A DNA stretch of 64,000 nt from positions 682,001 through 746,000 of the forward strand of contig NZ_FOHS01000002.1 in NCBI RefSeq assembly GCF_900111515.1, written 5' to 3'. The notes below the pieces were generated by a model. It was not told the origin of the DNA, made no database searches, and saw only the letters and a list, made by a program, of their open reading frames with translations. The position numbers and the translations under genes are program-made. Within the stretch, counting starts at the first letter, position 1; each line of letters begins with the position of its first letter. The DNA is from Hymenobacter actinosclerus. Lineage in GTDB: Bacteria > Bacteroidota > Bacteroidia > Cytophagales > Hymenobacteraceae. Of the stretch, positions 1-9,346 are shown one piece after another.

Positions 1-11
1 CCACCGGCAAC

Positions 12-1265
12 TCACTTCAGCCAGCGGCGCACGTAGTCGTTTTGGAGTAGGAGCAGCAGCAGAAACGGCAGGAACGTGATGCGGTAGCGGCTGAGCGTGC
101 CCAGGTTGGGCGTAGTAAGACCCAGCAGCGCGGCCAGTAGCAGGCAATAGAGCAGCAGCGCCAGTACCAGGGCAAACGGCAACTGGCCGGCCCGGCCCCG
201 CGCTACGGCTACCAGGGCCACGCCCAGCAGCGCCAGTAGCAGCAGGTTTTCGAGGCCGGCCGCTACGTAGCGCACCGAGTCGCCCTCCCAGGGCCAGGGC
301 CTCGCCAGCGTGTTGAAGGCGGCCAGCGGCGCGTGGCGCACCGCGCTGGCGGTGGTGGGCTGCAGGTGGGGGTAGCGCAGATGGGGCCGGTCGGCCGACA
401 CGCGCAGCAGGCCGGTGTAGTTGCGCTGGAGCTGGGAGGTGAATTTGTTGGGCCGAAACAAGGTGTTCACCTCCCCGGCCGCCCAGGCCCCGCCAGCCAG
501 CAGCCCCAGCAGCAGCGCCACCTGCACCAGCCGGTTGCGGGCCAGCCCCAACTGCTGCATCACCCGAATCAGCCCCAGTCCGGCCAGCACCCCAAACAGC
601 ACCACGGCGAAGAAGTAGCGCATCTTGAAGTGCAGCAACGCGGCCGCCAGCAGTCCTGCCACCGCCCAGGCCCGGCCCACGGGTGGCCCATAAGCCAGCC
701 GTAGCGCGGCGGCCAGCACCAGCGCCCCGCTGCCCACCAGCAGGCTTTCCTTGGTCAGGCCCGAGCTCCAGTACACCACCGTGGGCCAGAGCAGAAAGGC
801 CCCTACCCCCGCCAGCGGCACGGCCTCGGGCCACAGCCGCCGCAGCTGCCGCACCAGCTCCCAGCTTCCTATAAAGCTGAATACTGACAGGTACAGCGCG
901 TTCAGCCCGGCACTGCCCAGGCTGGCTAGGTTCAGCACCGACAGCAGCTTGACCAGAAAAAGCGTGTTGGAGAAGCCGTGGAATACCAGCGCCGCGCCGC
1001 GCCAATGAAACTCTTCGGTCGGAAGCATCTGCAGCCACTGGCCGGGCGCCTGCCACAGCTGCTCGGTCATGCGACGGCTCCAGTCCAGGAAATACACTGC
1101 GTCCTCGGTAAGGGCCACCAGCGTGAGAGCCATAGCCCCCAGCTTCAGCACCAGCGTGGGCAGCACCCAACGGCCCACCTGCGGCAGCTGCCGCGCCCGG
1201 GGCAGCCACCGCCACAGCAGCCAAAGCAGGCCGGCATTCAGCAACAGGGCAAGGAGAATTTTCAT
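12..1265 (-). CDS. Polytopic membrane protein, GT-C glycosyltransferase-like
   Basis: About 417 residues with roughly ten hydrophobic segments, beginning with a membrane anchor right after MKILL. A periplasmic-type loop follows the second helix and contains an acidic D-W-S-R stretch. The topology (many helices, acidic residues in the first loop, Arg-rich short cytoplasmic turns) resembles GT-C type sugar transferases or O-antigen/EPS membrane enzymes, but I recognise no specific family, so the function is inferred. I start at the ATG at 1265; an in-frame TTG at 1277 would add four residues but lies inside the flanking heptamer repeat. It is the last gene before the left edge of the window. 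Confidence 0.6.
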   Translation of the reverse strand: MKILLALLLNAGLLWLLWRWLPRARQLPQVGRWVLPTLVLKLGAMALTLVALTEDAVYFLDWSRRMTEQLWQAPGQWLQMLPTEEFHWRGAALVFHGFSNTLFLVKLLSVLNLASLGSAGLNALYLSVFSFIGSWELVRQLRRLWPEAVPLAGVGAFLLWPTVVYWSSGLTKESLLVGSGALVLAAALRLAYGPPVGRAWAVAGLLAAALLHFKMRYFFAVVLFGVLAGLGLIRVMQQLGLARNRLVQVALLLGLLAGGAWAAGEVNTLFRPNKFTSQLQRNYTGLLRVSADRPHLRYPHLQPTTASAVRHAPLAAFNTLARPWPWEGDSVRYVAAGLENLLLLALLGVALVAVARGRAGQLPFALVLALLLYCLLLAALLGLTTPNLGTLSRYRITFLPFLLLLLLQNDYVRRWLK

Positions 1266-1270
1266 TTTGA

Positions 1271-1370
1271 GCCGCAAGCTACAAGCCGCAAGCTACAAGC
1301 CGCAAGCTGCAAGCTTCCCGAACTGACTTGCAGCTTGTAGCTTGTGGCTTGCCGCTGGCCGCTGGCCGCT
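1271..1370. repeat. Heptanucleotide-built inverted repeat
   Basis: On the left, AAGCTAC and AAGCCGC alternate as 7-mers. On the right, the complementary series (CTTGTAG, CTTGTGG, CTTGCCG) runs back towards the stop codon of the DUF2851 gene. The two halves can fold on each other around 1318-1330. The right half begins directly at the TGA of the DUF2851 gene. Confidence 0.75.
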
Positions 1371-2647
1371 CATCTGCGAAGCAGGCTGGCCCCGATGCCG
1401 CAGTGCACGCAGCGGCGCGGGGCGCAGTAGCCGCGCTGCAGGGCCAGTAGCGCCTGCGAGTCGGCGGCGCAGGTGTTCCGGAAGCCAGCGGCTTCGTAGG
1501 CGTCGGTGAGGTGGTTGCGCTCGGCGGGCAGCTGGTCGAGCAGGGTCAGGGCAGCTTCTACCTGCTCGGGGTTGCCAATGGAGCGGGCGTAGGCGACACG
1601 CAGGGGCACAACGGTGTTGGTTATCAGCAGCTGCACGCTGCCGCGGCCCAGCTCGGCCACTTTGCCGGGGCGGCCGGGGCGGGTGTGTTTCTGCCAGTAG
1701 TCAGGCAGCGGAACCCGGAAAAACTGCTCCAGTGCCCGCCCGTCGTGGGCCGTGAGCAGAGCGTCGAAGAGCGTAGGGCGGGCGTGTAGCAGGGCTAGCA
1801 GCTGGGCCAGCCGCACGGTGGGGAAATTGGCCGGCCGCAGCCGCAGGAAGTTCCACTCGTGGGCCACCAGGGCCGTGCCGTGCAGGTTGTGCTTGTGGCG
1901 CAGAAACCCGAATTCAGTCTGCAGCTCCCGGCTGAACTCATCCGGCGGCTCCTCGTCCAGGAACCCGGCCTGCCCGAACACCAGAGCGGCCAGCTGGCGG
2001 GCATCAGCGCGGTAGCGGCGCAGCAGCGCCAGGGGCAGGGCTTTGGCCAGCCGGGCCAGCGGCTCACTGTTTTTCTGGAAGCCGAAGGCCGCCGCCAGCG
2101 CGTGCCAGGCGGTAGCTTCCCAGTCCTGGCCCAGCTGTTCGTGCAGCTCGGCTACGCGGTCGGCCTTCTGCTCCATACGCTCCAGCAGGGTCCGGCCCAG
2201 CATCATGGTGCGCGTCAGCTCCGATACCTGGGGCAGCAGCGGGGCGCAGGGCAGCAGGGTTTCGGGCGGCTGGCCGCGCAGCTGCTCGTAGGCGTACAGG
2301 GCGCCGGCCGGCAGCCGGCTGGCCAGCACCAGCACCGGAATTTCGGAGCCGTTGGTGCGCTGCACCGCCGCGTCGGCCACCAGCACCACATGCAGCACTA
2401 CCTGGTCGTACTTGGGGTCGATTTGGTGCTGGTGGCGGTGCCAGTCGGAGGCGCGCAGATGGATTTCTACAGCCCCGCTCCACTCCACCTCTCCCAGCTG
2501 CAGGCGGGCCTGCAGGAAATCGGGGCCGGCGTCGGGGTTGCGGTGGCCGGGCCGCAGTACGGTTATCAGCTGGCCATCGTCGGTGCGCAGGTCGGTTTTA
2601 TCGAAGTACTGGTGCTGCCAGATGTAGTGGAGAAAATCTTCCTGCAT
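1370..2647 (-). CDS. DUF2851 family protein
   Basis: About 425 residues. The N-terminus MQEDFLHYIWQHQYF and the motif PGHRNPDAGPDFLQARL are typical of the DUF2851 family, common and usually single-copy in Bacteroidota. The following segment GAVEIHLRASDWHRHQH is rich in His, Asp and Glu, which suggests metal or nucleic acid chemistry, but no biochemical role is established. The C-terminal C-x(n)-RRCVHCGIG is a Cys-rich tail. I prefer the ATG at 2647; the longer frame starts at a TTG at 2680 and adds residues unlike the family. It is divergent from the Sel1-repeat gene with about 100 bp between them. Confidence 0.8.
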   Translation of the reverse strand: MQEDFLHYIWQHQYFDKTDLRTDDGQLITVLRPGHRNPDAGPDFLQARLQLGEVEWSGAVEIHLRASDWHRHQHQIDPKYDQVVLHVVLVADAAVQRTNGSEIPVLVLASRLPAGALYAYEQLRGQPPETLLPCAPLLPQVSELTRTMMLGRTLLERMEQKADRVAELHEQLGQDWEATAWHALAAAFGFQKNSEPLARLAKALPLALLRRYRADARQLAALVFGQAGFLDEEPPDEFSRELQTEFGFLRHKHNLHGTALVAHEWNFLRLRPANFPTVRLAQLLALLHARPTLFDALLTAHDGRALEQFFRVPLPDYWQKHTRPGRPGKVAELGRGSVQLLITNTVVPLRVAYARSIGNPEQVEAALTLLDQLPAERNHLTDAYEAAGFRNTCAADSQALLALQRGYCAPRRCVHCGIGASLLRR

Positions 2648-2699
2648 ATTTTGCACGGTCGTTCTATAGTTTACCTTCAACCCGCCCGCCCATTGCCCC

Positions 2700-2707
2700 T
2701 ACCTTTC
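2700..2707 (+). promoter_or_regulatory. Candidate Bacteroidota -7 box for the Sel1 gene
   Basis: TACCTTTC at 2700-2707 matches the TAnnTTTG consensus in 7 of 8 positions. It sits between the divergent DUF2851 and Sel1-repeat genes and implies that translation of the Sel1 gene starts downstream of about 2712. Confidence 0.45.
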
Positions 2708-2746
2708 GATAATAGCATTGCGGCAGAAAGTACCCGCCGGGCGCTG

Positions 2747-3544
2747 GTGGTCTTCTACCGTTCGCGCTGGACTCGCAACCACTCCTCTAAATATATCAAG
2801 CGCGCCGCAGTATTGCTTCATCAGGCAGCAGATTTAGGCAACGTCAGCGCCATGGCCTTTCTGGGCCTTATGTATGGTGACGGCTGGGGCGTAGCGGAAG
2901 ATTACGGGAAAGCCGTTTTCTGGCTGCAGAAAGCAGCAGCGGCCCATCATCCGCTGGCACTCTACAATCTGGCCATAGCGCACGATAATGGCCTAGGCGT
3001 GCCTAAGAACCCCAGCCAGGCATTTCAGCTATTCGCGGCGGCGGCAAATCTACACTATGTCGATGCCATGCACGCGCTCGGCACGATGTACGAACAAGGT
3101 ACCGGCACCCAAAGGAATCATCCTAAAGCTCGCTACTGGTACAAAAAAGCAGCCATTGCCGGGTACGCTACGGCCATGCACGACTTAGGGCGATGCTACC
3201 TGCGCGGTATTGGAGGCCCCGTAAAGCTGCCCGCGGCCCGGCGGTGGCTAGCCGCGGCCCACGAGGCAGGCGAAGCTATGGCTGCGGTGGCACTAGGTAA
3301 TTATTTTACGCTGCTGTCTCCTCCAGATTGGCCGCAGGCGCTGGCGTGGTACGAGCGCGCCGTTGAGCATGGGCCGCAGCAGGAAAGCGCTCGGGCACTG
3401 TACCAACTCGGAAAAGCAGCGTTACAGGGCCAGTACGTTCCGGGCCGGTCCCGCGAGGCCAAAGATCATTTTCAGTGGGCCGCGAAATTTGGCCATCAAA
3501 AAGCTGCTATGGAACTCGCCTTGCTCACGGACGAATCGTTCTAA
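2747..3544 (+). CDS. Sel1-repeat (SLR/TPR-like) protein
   Basis: About 265 residues made almost wholly of Sel1-like repeats: A-x-G-x-x-x-A-x-x-x-L-G-x-x-Y-x-x-G units recur about every 36 residues (for example AMAFLGLMYGDGWGV, AMHALGTMYEQGTGT, AMHDLGRCYLRGIGG). Such alpha-alpha superhelices act as protein interaction scaffolds; no enzymatic domain is visible. No signal peptide is obvious. The start is uncertain: the only in-frame ATG (2852) would cut the first repeat, so I use the GTG at 2747, 40 bases after the -7 box. Base composition is somewhat less GC-rich than the neighbours. It converges with the LolA-like gene. Confidence 0.7.
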   Translation: MVFYRSRWTRNHSSKYIKRAAVLLHQAADLGNVSAMAFLGLMYGDGWGVAEDYGKAVFWLQKAAAAHHPLALYNLAIAHDNGLGVPKNPSQAFQLFAAAANLHYVDAMHALGTMYEQGTGTQRNHPKARYWYKKAAIAGYATAMHDLGRCYLRGIGGPVKLPAARRWLAAAHEAGEAMAAVALGNYFTLLSPPDWPQALAWYERAVEHGPQQESARALYQLGKAALQGQYVPGRSREAKDHFQWAAKFGHQKAAMELALLTDESF

Positions 3545-3585
3545 AAAAACCGGCCCGCCCCTGCTGGAACAGCAGAAGCGGGCCG
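3543..3585 (-). terminator. Rho-independent terminator of the LolA-like gene
   Basis: The stem CGGCCCGC/GCGGGCCG encloses an inner CTGCTG/CAGCAG stem (3551-3585). On the minus strand it is followed by a run of T (3543-3549). It lies just past the stop of the LolA-like gene. Confidence 0.85.
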
Positions 3586-3607
3586 AATAGGTTGGCGGGC
3601 GGTATGA

Positions 3608-4252
3608 CTAGCGAAGGTCAATCACCTTTACGCCTTTGTACTTGGTTTTATCGAAATTGAAGGTCGTGGCATCGACCGGCGCGTTGGGCAGGAACTTGCT
3701 GATGCGGTAGGTGTAGCGGTTGCCGTTCTTCTTGTACATCTGCCAGCTTTTCACGGCTTTGTCGTTGCGGCCCACTTTCAGGCGCACCTTGTACACGGGG
3801 TTGTTGCGGTCTTCGGGCGACAGGTCGATGATGTCGACCATTTCGCCGCCTTCCTTGGCCTCGCCGGCATAGTTGTACTTGTAGCCTTTCTTGTAAAGCG
3901 TGTAAATCTGCGAAGGCGACACCTCCTGCTCATCGGGCTCGTAGTCGGACACGTTTACCTCGTTTTCCGACTTCATGTAGGTCCACATGGTCTGGCCGTT
4001 GTTGATGACCTCCTGGCCGCTCATCTTCAGCCGGAACTTCTGGCCGCTCACCGTGATGTCGCCGCTCAGATTCTCCTTCACCTTGGCCGCGTCGTTCTCG
4101 AGGGTTTGGGTGAAAGTAGCTTTAAAGGCCTTCATGGCCTTGTATTTGGCGCTCATCTGGTCCAGAATCTTCCCCGCCTTGGGGTCCTGCTGGGCAGAAG
4201 CCACGGAAGAAAAGGAAACAGACAGGGCGAGCAGAGCAAGGTATTTTTTCAT
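3608..4252 (-). CDS. lolA: LolA-like outer membrane lipoprotein carrier
   Basis: 214 residues with a clear signal peptide (MKKYLALLALSVSFSSVASA, cut before QQDP). The mature part has the LolA beta-barrel pattern: an early A-T-F-T-Q-T strand, then SGQKFRLKMSGQEVINNG followed by MWTYM, typical of the hydrophobic cavity strands. The protein would shuttle lipoproteins from the inner to the outer membrane across the periplasm. It follows ftsK on the same strand, a pairing frequent in Bacteroidota; about 137 bp with a palindrome separates them, so co-transcription is possible but not shown. It ends at a strong terminator. Confidence 0.85.
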   Translation of the reverse strand: MKKYLALLALSVSFSSVASAQQDPKAGKILDQMSAKYKAMKAFKATFTQTLENDAAKVKENLSGDITVSGQKFRLKMSGQEVINNGQTMWTYMKSENEVNVSDYEPDEQEVSPSQIYTLYKKGYKYNYAGEAKEGGEMVDIIDLSPEDRNNPVYKVRLKVGRNDKAVKSWQMYKKNGNRYTYRISKFLPNAPVDATTFNFDKTKYKGVKVIDLR

Positions 4253-4281
4253 TACAGATTTTTAAGTGTTGAGTACCGATG

Positions 4282-4390
4282 GGGTAGAGGTGAGTACAGA
4301 GACGTGAGAAGTAAGACTTTGTTCAGATACAACACACAGAAACGAATTCTGTCTCACTTCTCACCTCCCTATATTCACCTCTATCTTCTC
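4282..4390. repeat. Intergenic imperfect palindrome (GAGGTGAG type)
   Basis: The left arm (about 4282-4317) reads GGGTAGAGGTGAG then GTGAGAAGTAAGAC. The right arm (about 4350-4388) is its rough complement, GTCTCACTTCTCACCTCC then TTCACCTCTATC. It sits between ftsK and lolA. Confidence 0.6.
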
Positions 4391-7329
4391 TACTTGGGCA
4401 GCGTATTCAACAACTGTTCCAAACTGTACTCGTCGGGAATTAACACCTCCCGGGCCTTGCTGCCCTCAAACGGCCCTACAATACCGGCGTGCTCCAGCTG
4501 GTCAATCAGGCGGCCTGCGCGGTTGTAGCCGAGCTTGAGGCGGCGCTGAATGAGGGAGGTGCTGCCCTGCTGGTGCGTGACGATAACGCGGGCGGCTTCC
4601 TCAAACATGGCGTCGCGGTCGGCGGGGTTGAAGTCGTCGCTGTCGCCGTTGCCGCCGCCGCTTTCGCCCACCACTTCGGGCAGGTGATAGGCGTCGGGGT
4701 AGCCCTGCTGCTCGCCCACGAAGTCGCAGAGGCGGTCCACCTCGGGCGTATCAATAAAGGCGCACTGCACCCGGATGATGTCGGAGCCCTGCGAAATGAG
4801 CATGTCGCCCTGGCCGATGAGCTGGTCGGCGCCGCCGGCATCGAGAATGGTGCGCGAGTCAATTTTGCTCGTCACCTTGAAGGAAATCCGGCAGGGGAAG
4901 TTAGCCTTGATGATACCGGTAATCACGTTTACCGAGGGGCGCTGGGTGGCCACAATCAGGTGGATGCCGATGGCGCGGGCCAGCTGGGCGAGGCGGGCAA
5001 TGGGCGTTTCGACCTCCTTGCCGGCCGTCATCATCAGGTCGGCCAGCTCGTCAATCACCAGCACAATGAAGGGCATGTAGCGGTGGCCCTTTTTAGGGTT
5101 GAGGCGGCGCTCAACGAACTTGCGGTTGTACTCCTTCAGGTTGCGGCAGCCGGCATCCTTGAGCAAATCGTAGCGCTTGTCCATCTCCATGCACAGCGAG
5201 TTGAGCGTGTTGACCACCTTTTTGGTATCGGTGATGATGGGCTCCTCGGTGTCGGGCAGCTTGGCCAGGAAATGGCGCTCAATCTTGTTGAAGATACTCA
5301 GTTCCACTTTTTTGGGGTCGACGAGCACGAATTTGAGCTGGCTGGGGTGGCGCTTGTAGATAAGCGAGGCCAGAATCACGTTCAAGCCGACCGACTTACC
5401 CTGGCCGGTGGCGCCGGCCATCAGCAGGTGGGGCATCTTGGCCAGATCGACCACGAACACCTCGTTGGTAATGGTGCGGCCGAAGGCAATGGGCAGGTCC
5501 ATTTCCGTGGAAATGAACTTGTCGGTGTTGAACACCGAGCGGATGCTCACCATCTCCTTTTTGGCATTCGGCACCTCGATGCCGATGGTGCCCTTGCCCG
5601 GAATGGGCGCAATGATGCGGATGCCCAACGCCGCCAGGCTCAGCGCAATATCGTCTTCCAGGCTCTTGATTTTGCTGATACGCACCCCGGCGTCGGGCAC
5701 GATTTCGTAGAGCGTAACGGTGGGGCCGATGGTGGCCTTGATGCTGGCGATGTTGATGCCGTAGTGGCCCAGCGTCTCCACAATGCGGTCCTTGTTGGCC
5801 TCCAGCTCCTCCTTGGTTACCTGGGCTTTGGCCTGGCCGTAGTCGTTGAGCAGCTCCAGCGTCGGGTACTGGTAGCGGGGCAGGTCGAGCGTGGGGTCGT
5901 ACTCGCCGGTGGGCATGGCTTCGGCCTCCTCGTCTTCCTCGGCAATCACGGCCATGTCGGGGCCGGCCGAAGGATCAAGCTCGGGCTTGCCGGTGGCGTC
6001 TTCCACTTCGAACGAGAGCCCGGCCGTAACGGCCGGCGCGGCCACCGGCAGCGGCAAAGAAGCCGGCAGCGGGGCGCTGTCATCGGCCAGATCGGCCAGC
6101 GAAAGGGGCGTGGGCACGCTGGCTACCGCGGCCGGGGCCGCCGGCACGCGCATGGGCTCGGGCTCGGCCACCTCAATGGAAAAGCTGGGGCCACTGGGTT
6201 TGGGCACTGCCGCCGCGGCAGCTGCCACCGGCGCCACGCTCAGGGGCAGCGTTGCGGCGCCGGCTGCCAGCCCGCCGCCCGCGGCAGTTGCAGTAGCCAG
6301 CGCCGCCGAAGCCACGGCCCCGGTACGGACCGGAACGGGCGCCATGTCAGCTTCCTCCAGCTCGTCGTCGGTGTCGTCAGTGTCGTCGGCCGCGACGGGC
6401 TGCGGGGTGCGGGTGTCGCGCAGGGTGAGACCCAGGGGATTGTCGTCGGCGTGGGAGGGCGCATCGACGGCCCAGGGAGCGGGCTCGTTGGTGGCACGGC
6501 GGGCGGCGGGGGCGGGTTCTTCGGCGGGCTCGTCGGGGCTGCTGCCCAGGTTGAGGGTGGTGATGTTGAAGAAGAACACCACAAACGAAATCAGCAGGAA
6601 GGCCAACAGCAGCACGGTGCCCCAGCCGATGAGGCTATCGAGCCAGAAGGCCGTTTCGTAGCCGATGCCGCCGCACAGAAAATCGAGGCTGTGGGCCAGC
6701 GTGGGGTCAATGCCGGGGCTTTGCAAGGACAGTACCACGTAGCCCAGCAGCACGCTCAGCCAGAGGCTGGAGAACAGGCACAGCGCCAAGACGTAGCTAA
6801 ACGACACAATTCCGCGGCGAAACACGGTTTTATAGCCCAGGAAGAACACTATCGGAATCAGGGCAAACGCGGCCACGCCAAAGCCATCCTGAATCAGCCA
6901 TTCGGCCAGCAGCGCACCCACTACGCCCAGCCAGTTGCCGGTTTCCTGGCCCGCCTCGGGCAGGGAGGTGCGGCCCACGCTTTCGATTACGCTCTGGTCG
7001 GCGTGGCCGGTGAACAGGAACGAGACGAAGGCGATGGTGAGGTAGATGGAGCTGAAGAGCAGGAAGAAGCCCAGAAACAGCTGAAAGCGACGGTCGCGCA
7101 GAAAGCCGAACAGCCCGCCCAGCTGGAAAACCGGCAGTTTAAGCGGCCTGCGCTCCTTGCGGGGGGCGGCCGCCGACTTGGGCTCGTTGCGCCGATTCTC
7201 ACGCGGGGCGGCCGCCGCCGGAGCCGCGGGCCGGGGTTGGTTGCGGGCCGGCCGGGGCTCGGCCGGGCGGGGCTCGTTGCCGCGCCGGGCAGGGGTTTCA
7301 GCCGGTTGCTTGTAGGTATTTTTAGCCAT
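4390..7329 (-). CDS. ftsK: DNA translocase FtsK
   Basis: 979 residues. A basic Pro/Arg/Ala-rich N-terminus precedes four membrane helices (about 85-260), which anchor the protein at the septum. An Ala/Pro/acidic linker (about 270-480) follows, then the FtsK alpha/beta motor with Walker A GATGQGKSVGLN (about residue 645) and Walker B VLVIDELADLMM (about 760). The C-terminal gamma winged helix (GSTSLIQRRLKLGYNRAGRL, about 920) normally reads polar KOPS sites and activates XerCD at dif. A xerD gene lies 3 kb away in this window. Length is normal for Bacteroidota FtsK. The ATG at 7329 gives the expected MAKNTYK start. Confidence 0.97.
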   Translation of the reverse strand: MAKNTYKQPAETPARRGNEPRPAEPRPARNQPRPAAPAAAAPRENRRNEPKSAAAPRKERRPLKLPVFQLGGLFGFLRDRRFQLFLGFFLLFSSIYLTIAFVSFLFTGHADQSVIESVGRTSLPEAGQETGNWLGVVGALLAEWLIQDGFGVAAFALIPIVFFLGYKTVFRRGIVSFSYVLALCLFSSLWLSVLLGYVVLSLQSPGIDPTLAHSLDFLCGGIGYETAFWLDSLIGWGTVLLLAFLLISFVVFFFNITTLNLGSSPDEPAEEPAPAARRATNEPAPWAVDAPSHADDNPLGLTLRDTRTPQPVAADDTDDTDDELEEADMAPVPVRTGAVASAALATATAAGGGLAAGAATLPLSVAPVAAAAAAVPKPSGPSFSIEVAEPEPMRVPAAPAAVASVPTPLSLADLADDSAPLPASLPLPVAAPAVTAGLSFEVEDATGKPELDPSAGPDMAVIAEEDEEAEAMPTGEYDPTLDLPRYQYPTLELLNDYGQAKAQVTKEELEANKDRIVETLGHYGINIASIKATIGPTVTLYEIVPDAGVRISKIKSLEDDIALSLAALGIRIIAPIPGKGTIGIEVPNAKKEMVSIRSVFNTDKFISTEMDLPIAFGRTITNEVFVVDLAKMPHLLMAGATGQGKSVGLNVILASLIYKRHPSQLKFVLVDPKKVELSIFNKIERHFLAKLPDTEEPIITDTKKVVNTLNSLCMEMDKRYDLLKDAGCRNLKEYNRKFVERRLNPKKGHRYMPFIVLVIDELADLMMTAGKEVETPIARLAQLARAIGIHLIVATQRPSVNVITGIIKANFPCRISFKVTSKIDSRTILDAGGADQLIGQGDMLISQGSDIIRVQCAFIDTPEVDRLCDFVGEQQGYPDAYHLPEVVGESGGGNGDSDDFNPADRDAMFEEAARVIVTHQQGSTSLIQRRLKLGYNRAGRLIDQLEHAGIVGPFEGSKAREVLIPDEYSLEQLLNTLPK

Positions 7330-7510
7330 TGGAAAGTACGCCAGAAACCAAATCTAGGCATAAAGGAGGTGAAATGATGAGATGGGGAAACGCGAGGTTT
7401 GACGGTCAGGGGTGCTGGCGGGGCAAAAGGGCCGGTTACCCTGCTGAGTTCTACCCTCTACGTTGCGCCGAGGGGCGGCCAGGCCCGCCGAACGCCAACT
7501 CAGTATCCCC

Positions 7511-9244
7511 CTATTTCGCCGCGTACACCCACAGGTGCCAGTAAGCACCGGGCGCGGCGTAGCTGCCGAACAGGCGCAGGCCGCTGGCTTCGGGCCGGGC
7601 CAGGCGCACCGCCGACAGCACGTAGCGCCCGCCGAGGCGGCGGAAGGCAGCGGCATTAAACTGCCAGTGCTGCACGGTGCGGGCCGGCGTGCCGGGCACC
7701 CGGAAGTTCCTGCCCAGCTCGGCCGAAAACAGGTAGCAGCGGTTGCCCCAGGCATCAAAATACGTGGCCAGGTCCGGGCTTTTGGCCAGCTCGCCGGCAA
7801 TCAGGGGCCGGAAGGCGTGCTTGTAGGCCAGCGGGTAGTTGTTGAGGTAGGCGTCGAGGGTGTAGAAGTTGTTGAGCGTGGCTACGGCCGGCGGCAGGCC
7901 CAGGCAGGCCACCCGGTAAGCAGCCGGCGCCTGGCCGGTGCGGGCCAGAATAGCCTGCCTGACCTGCCCAAACAGCCCGGGGGCCACGTAGGCGGCGTAG
8001 GTGGGCTCGGCAGCGGGCAGCCGGCCCAGCAGGCGGCGCACGTTCAGCGTCCACTCGGTATTCATACCCAGCCCAACAAGCAGCTGCAGGCCCACCAGCG
8101 CCCAGCGGCTCCGGCCGGCGGGCAGCTGGCGCAGGCTCAGGGCCAGCAGCGCAAACCACGCCAGCGGCAGCAAAAAATGCAGCCGCGAAAGATTAAATGC
8201 CCGCAACAGCGGCAGTACCTGCTGGCCGGCGGCCGTCAGCTGGGGGTAGAAGCCGCAGAACAGCGCCGCCCCGCCCAACGCGACCAGCGCGCCGGCCAGC
8301 TGCCGCCGGTAGCGGTAGCGGCCAGGGCTGGCCGGGACCAGCAACGCCGCCGCGCCGGCCGCCAGCAGCGGGGCCAGCCGCACAAACAGCGCACTGTGGT
8401 AGTGGCCCAGCAGAAAGTAGCGCGCCGCCGCCAGCAACCCTGCCCCTACCCCGCCCGGCACCAGCCGGCGGTAATCAAACTCGAGCCGGTGCGATACGAA
8501 CTGCCCGCCCAGTAACGCCGATACCAGTGGGTATTCAACCACCAGATATGTAGAGGCCAGCACGGCCAGCCCCAGCGCGAGGCGCCTGGCAGCGTGGTAG
8601 CGGCCCAGCCAGACCGCGTGCAGCAGCAGCGCCCCGCCCGCCAGCAGCACAAACACCCCCGCCAGCACCAGACTTGACCACAGCCCAAAGCCCACCAGCA
8701 CCGCCCAGTAAGGCCAGCGGGCCGGCCCTCGGCGCAGGTGCAGCAGCACGGCCGCTACCGCCGGCTGCCCCAGCACCGATACGCCGTAGGCCGTGTAGGC
8801 CGGCAGCACCGCCCAGGCCAGGGCCAGCGCGGCGCCCAACGCGGCGTGGCGGGGCGCAGGCAGCAGATGGCGGCGTAGCAGCCAGAACATGCTCAGCAGG
8901 CCTGCCAGCCGCACCAGCAGCTCGTGGAGCAGGTAGGCGGGCAGCGTGGGCAGCAGCGCCTGCAGGCCCACCAGCGGCTGCAGGCCGGGCCGCAACGCGT
9001 TGCGGGGCAGCCCGTTCAGCAGCCGTTCTACCTTGGTGGCGGGGCGGTAGTCGAGGGTTTTACCTTCGCGCACCAGCACGTAGCCGGTGGCCAGCTCAGT
9101 GTCGAGGTTGTCGTCGAGCAGAATGTAGGTGCGGCCGGCCGGCGCTACGTAGGCCAGGGCCAGCAGCAGCAGCGCCGCCACGGCGACCAGCAGAGCATTG
9201 CGCGGACGAAAGGGCGCAACGGTGGCGCCAGGTAAAGCGGGCAT
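7511..9244 (-). CDS. Large polytopic membrane protein (possibly DUF6044/YkoS-like)
   Basis: 577 residues with about eleven hydrophobic helices, an extracytoplasmic loop early on (ILLDDNLDTELATGYVLV) and a soluble C-terminal third. The conserved-looking stretches VVEYPLVSALLGGQF and SHRLEFDYRR recall, from memory, the DUF6044 (YkoS) family of putative membrane enzymes with GT-C-like topology; I am not certain of that assignment. The role could be cell-surface polysaccharide transfer. The gene stands alone between ftsK and a STAS-like gene. The 180 bp after its stop (7330-7510) hold only GAGGTGAAATGATGAG-type simple sequence. Confidence 0.6.
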   Translation of the reverse strand: MPALPGATVAPFRPRNALLVAVAALLLLALAYVAPAGRTYILLDDNLDTELATGYVLVREGKTLDYRPATKVERLLNGLPRNALRPGLQPLVGLQALLPTLPAYLLHELLVRLAGLLSMFWLLRRHLLPAPRHAALGAALALAWAVLPAYTAYGVSVLGQPAVAAVLLHLRRGPARWPYWAVLVGFGLWSSLVLAGVFVLLAGGALLLHAVWLGRYHAARRLALGLAVLASTYLVVEYPLVSALLGGQFVSHRLEFDYRRLVPGGVGAGLLAAARYFLLGHYHSALFVRLAPLLAAGAAALLVPASPGRYRYRRQLAGALVALGGAALFCGFYPQLTAAGQQVLPLLRAFNLSRLHFLLPLAWFALLALSLRQLPAGRSRWALVGLQLLVGLGMNTEWTLNVRRLLGRLPAAEPTYAAYVAPGLFGQVRQAILARTGQAPAAYRVACLGLPPAVATLNNFYTLDAYLNNYPLAYKHAFRPLIAGELAKSPDLATYFDAWGNRCYLFSAELGRNFRVPGTPARTVQHWQFNAAAFRRLGGRYVLSAVRLARPEASGLRLFGSYAAPGAYWHLWVYAAK

Positions 9245-9346
9245 GAAGGTCGGCTGCAGGAACAGGGTTGCAAAAGTAGCAGCCTTTTAACAGCCACAGG
9301 CATCCCAATTCATGCTTTCACCGTTAATACATTTTCCTTATTATTT

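Noticed and set aside
4489-7377. A 962-codon open frame on the + strand opposite ftsK
   Set aside because: It is the antisense shadow of ftsK: composition is His/Gly/Val/Arg-rich, no domain is visible, and the minus strand encodes a full FtsK.
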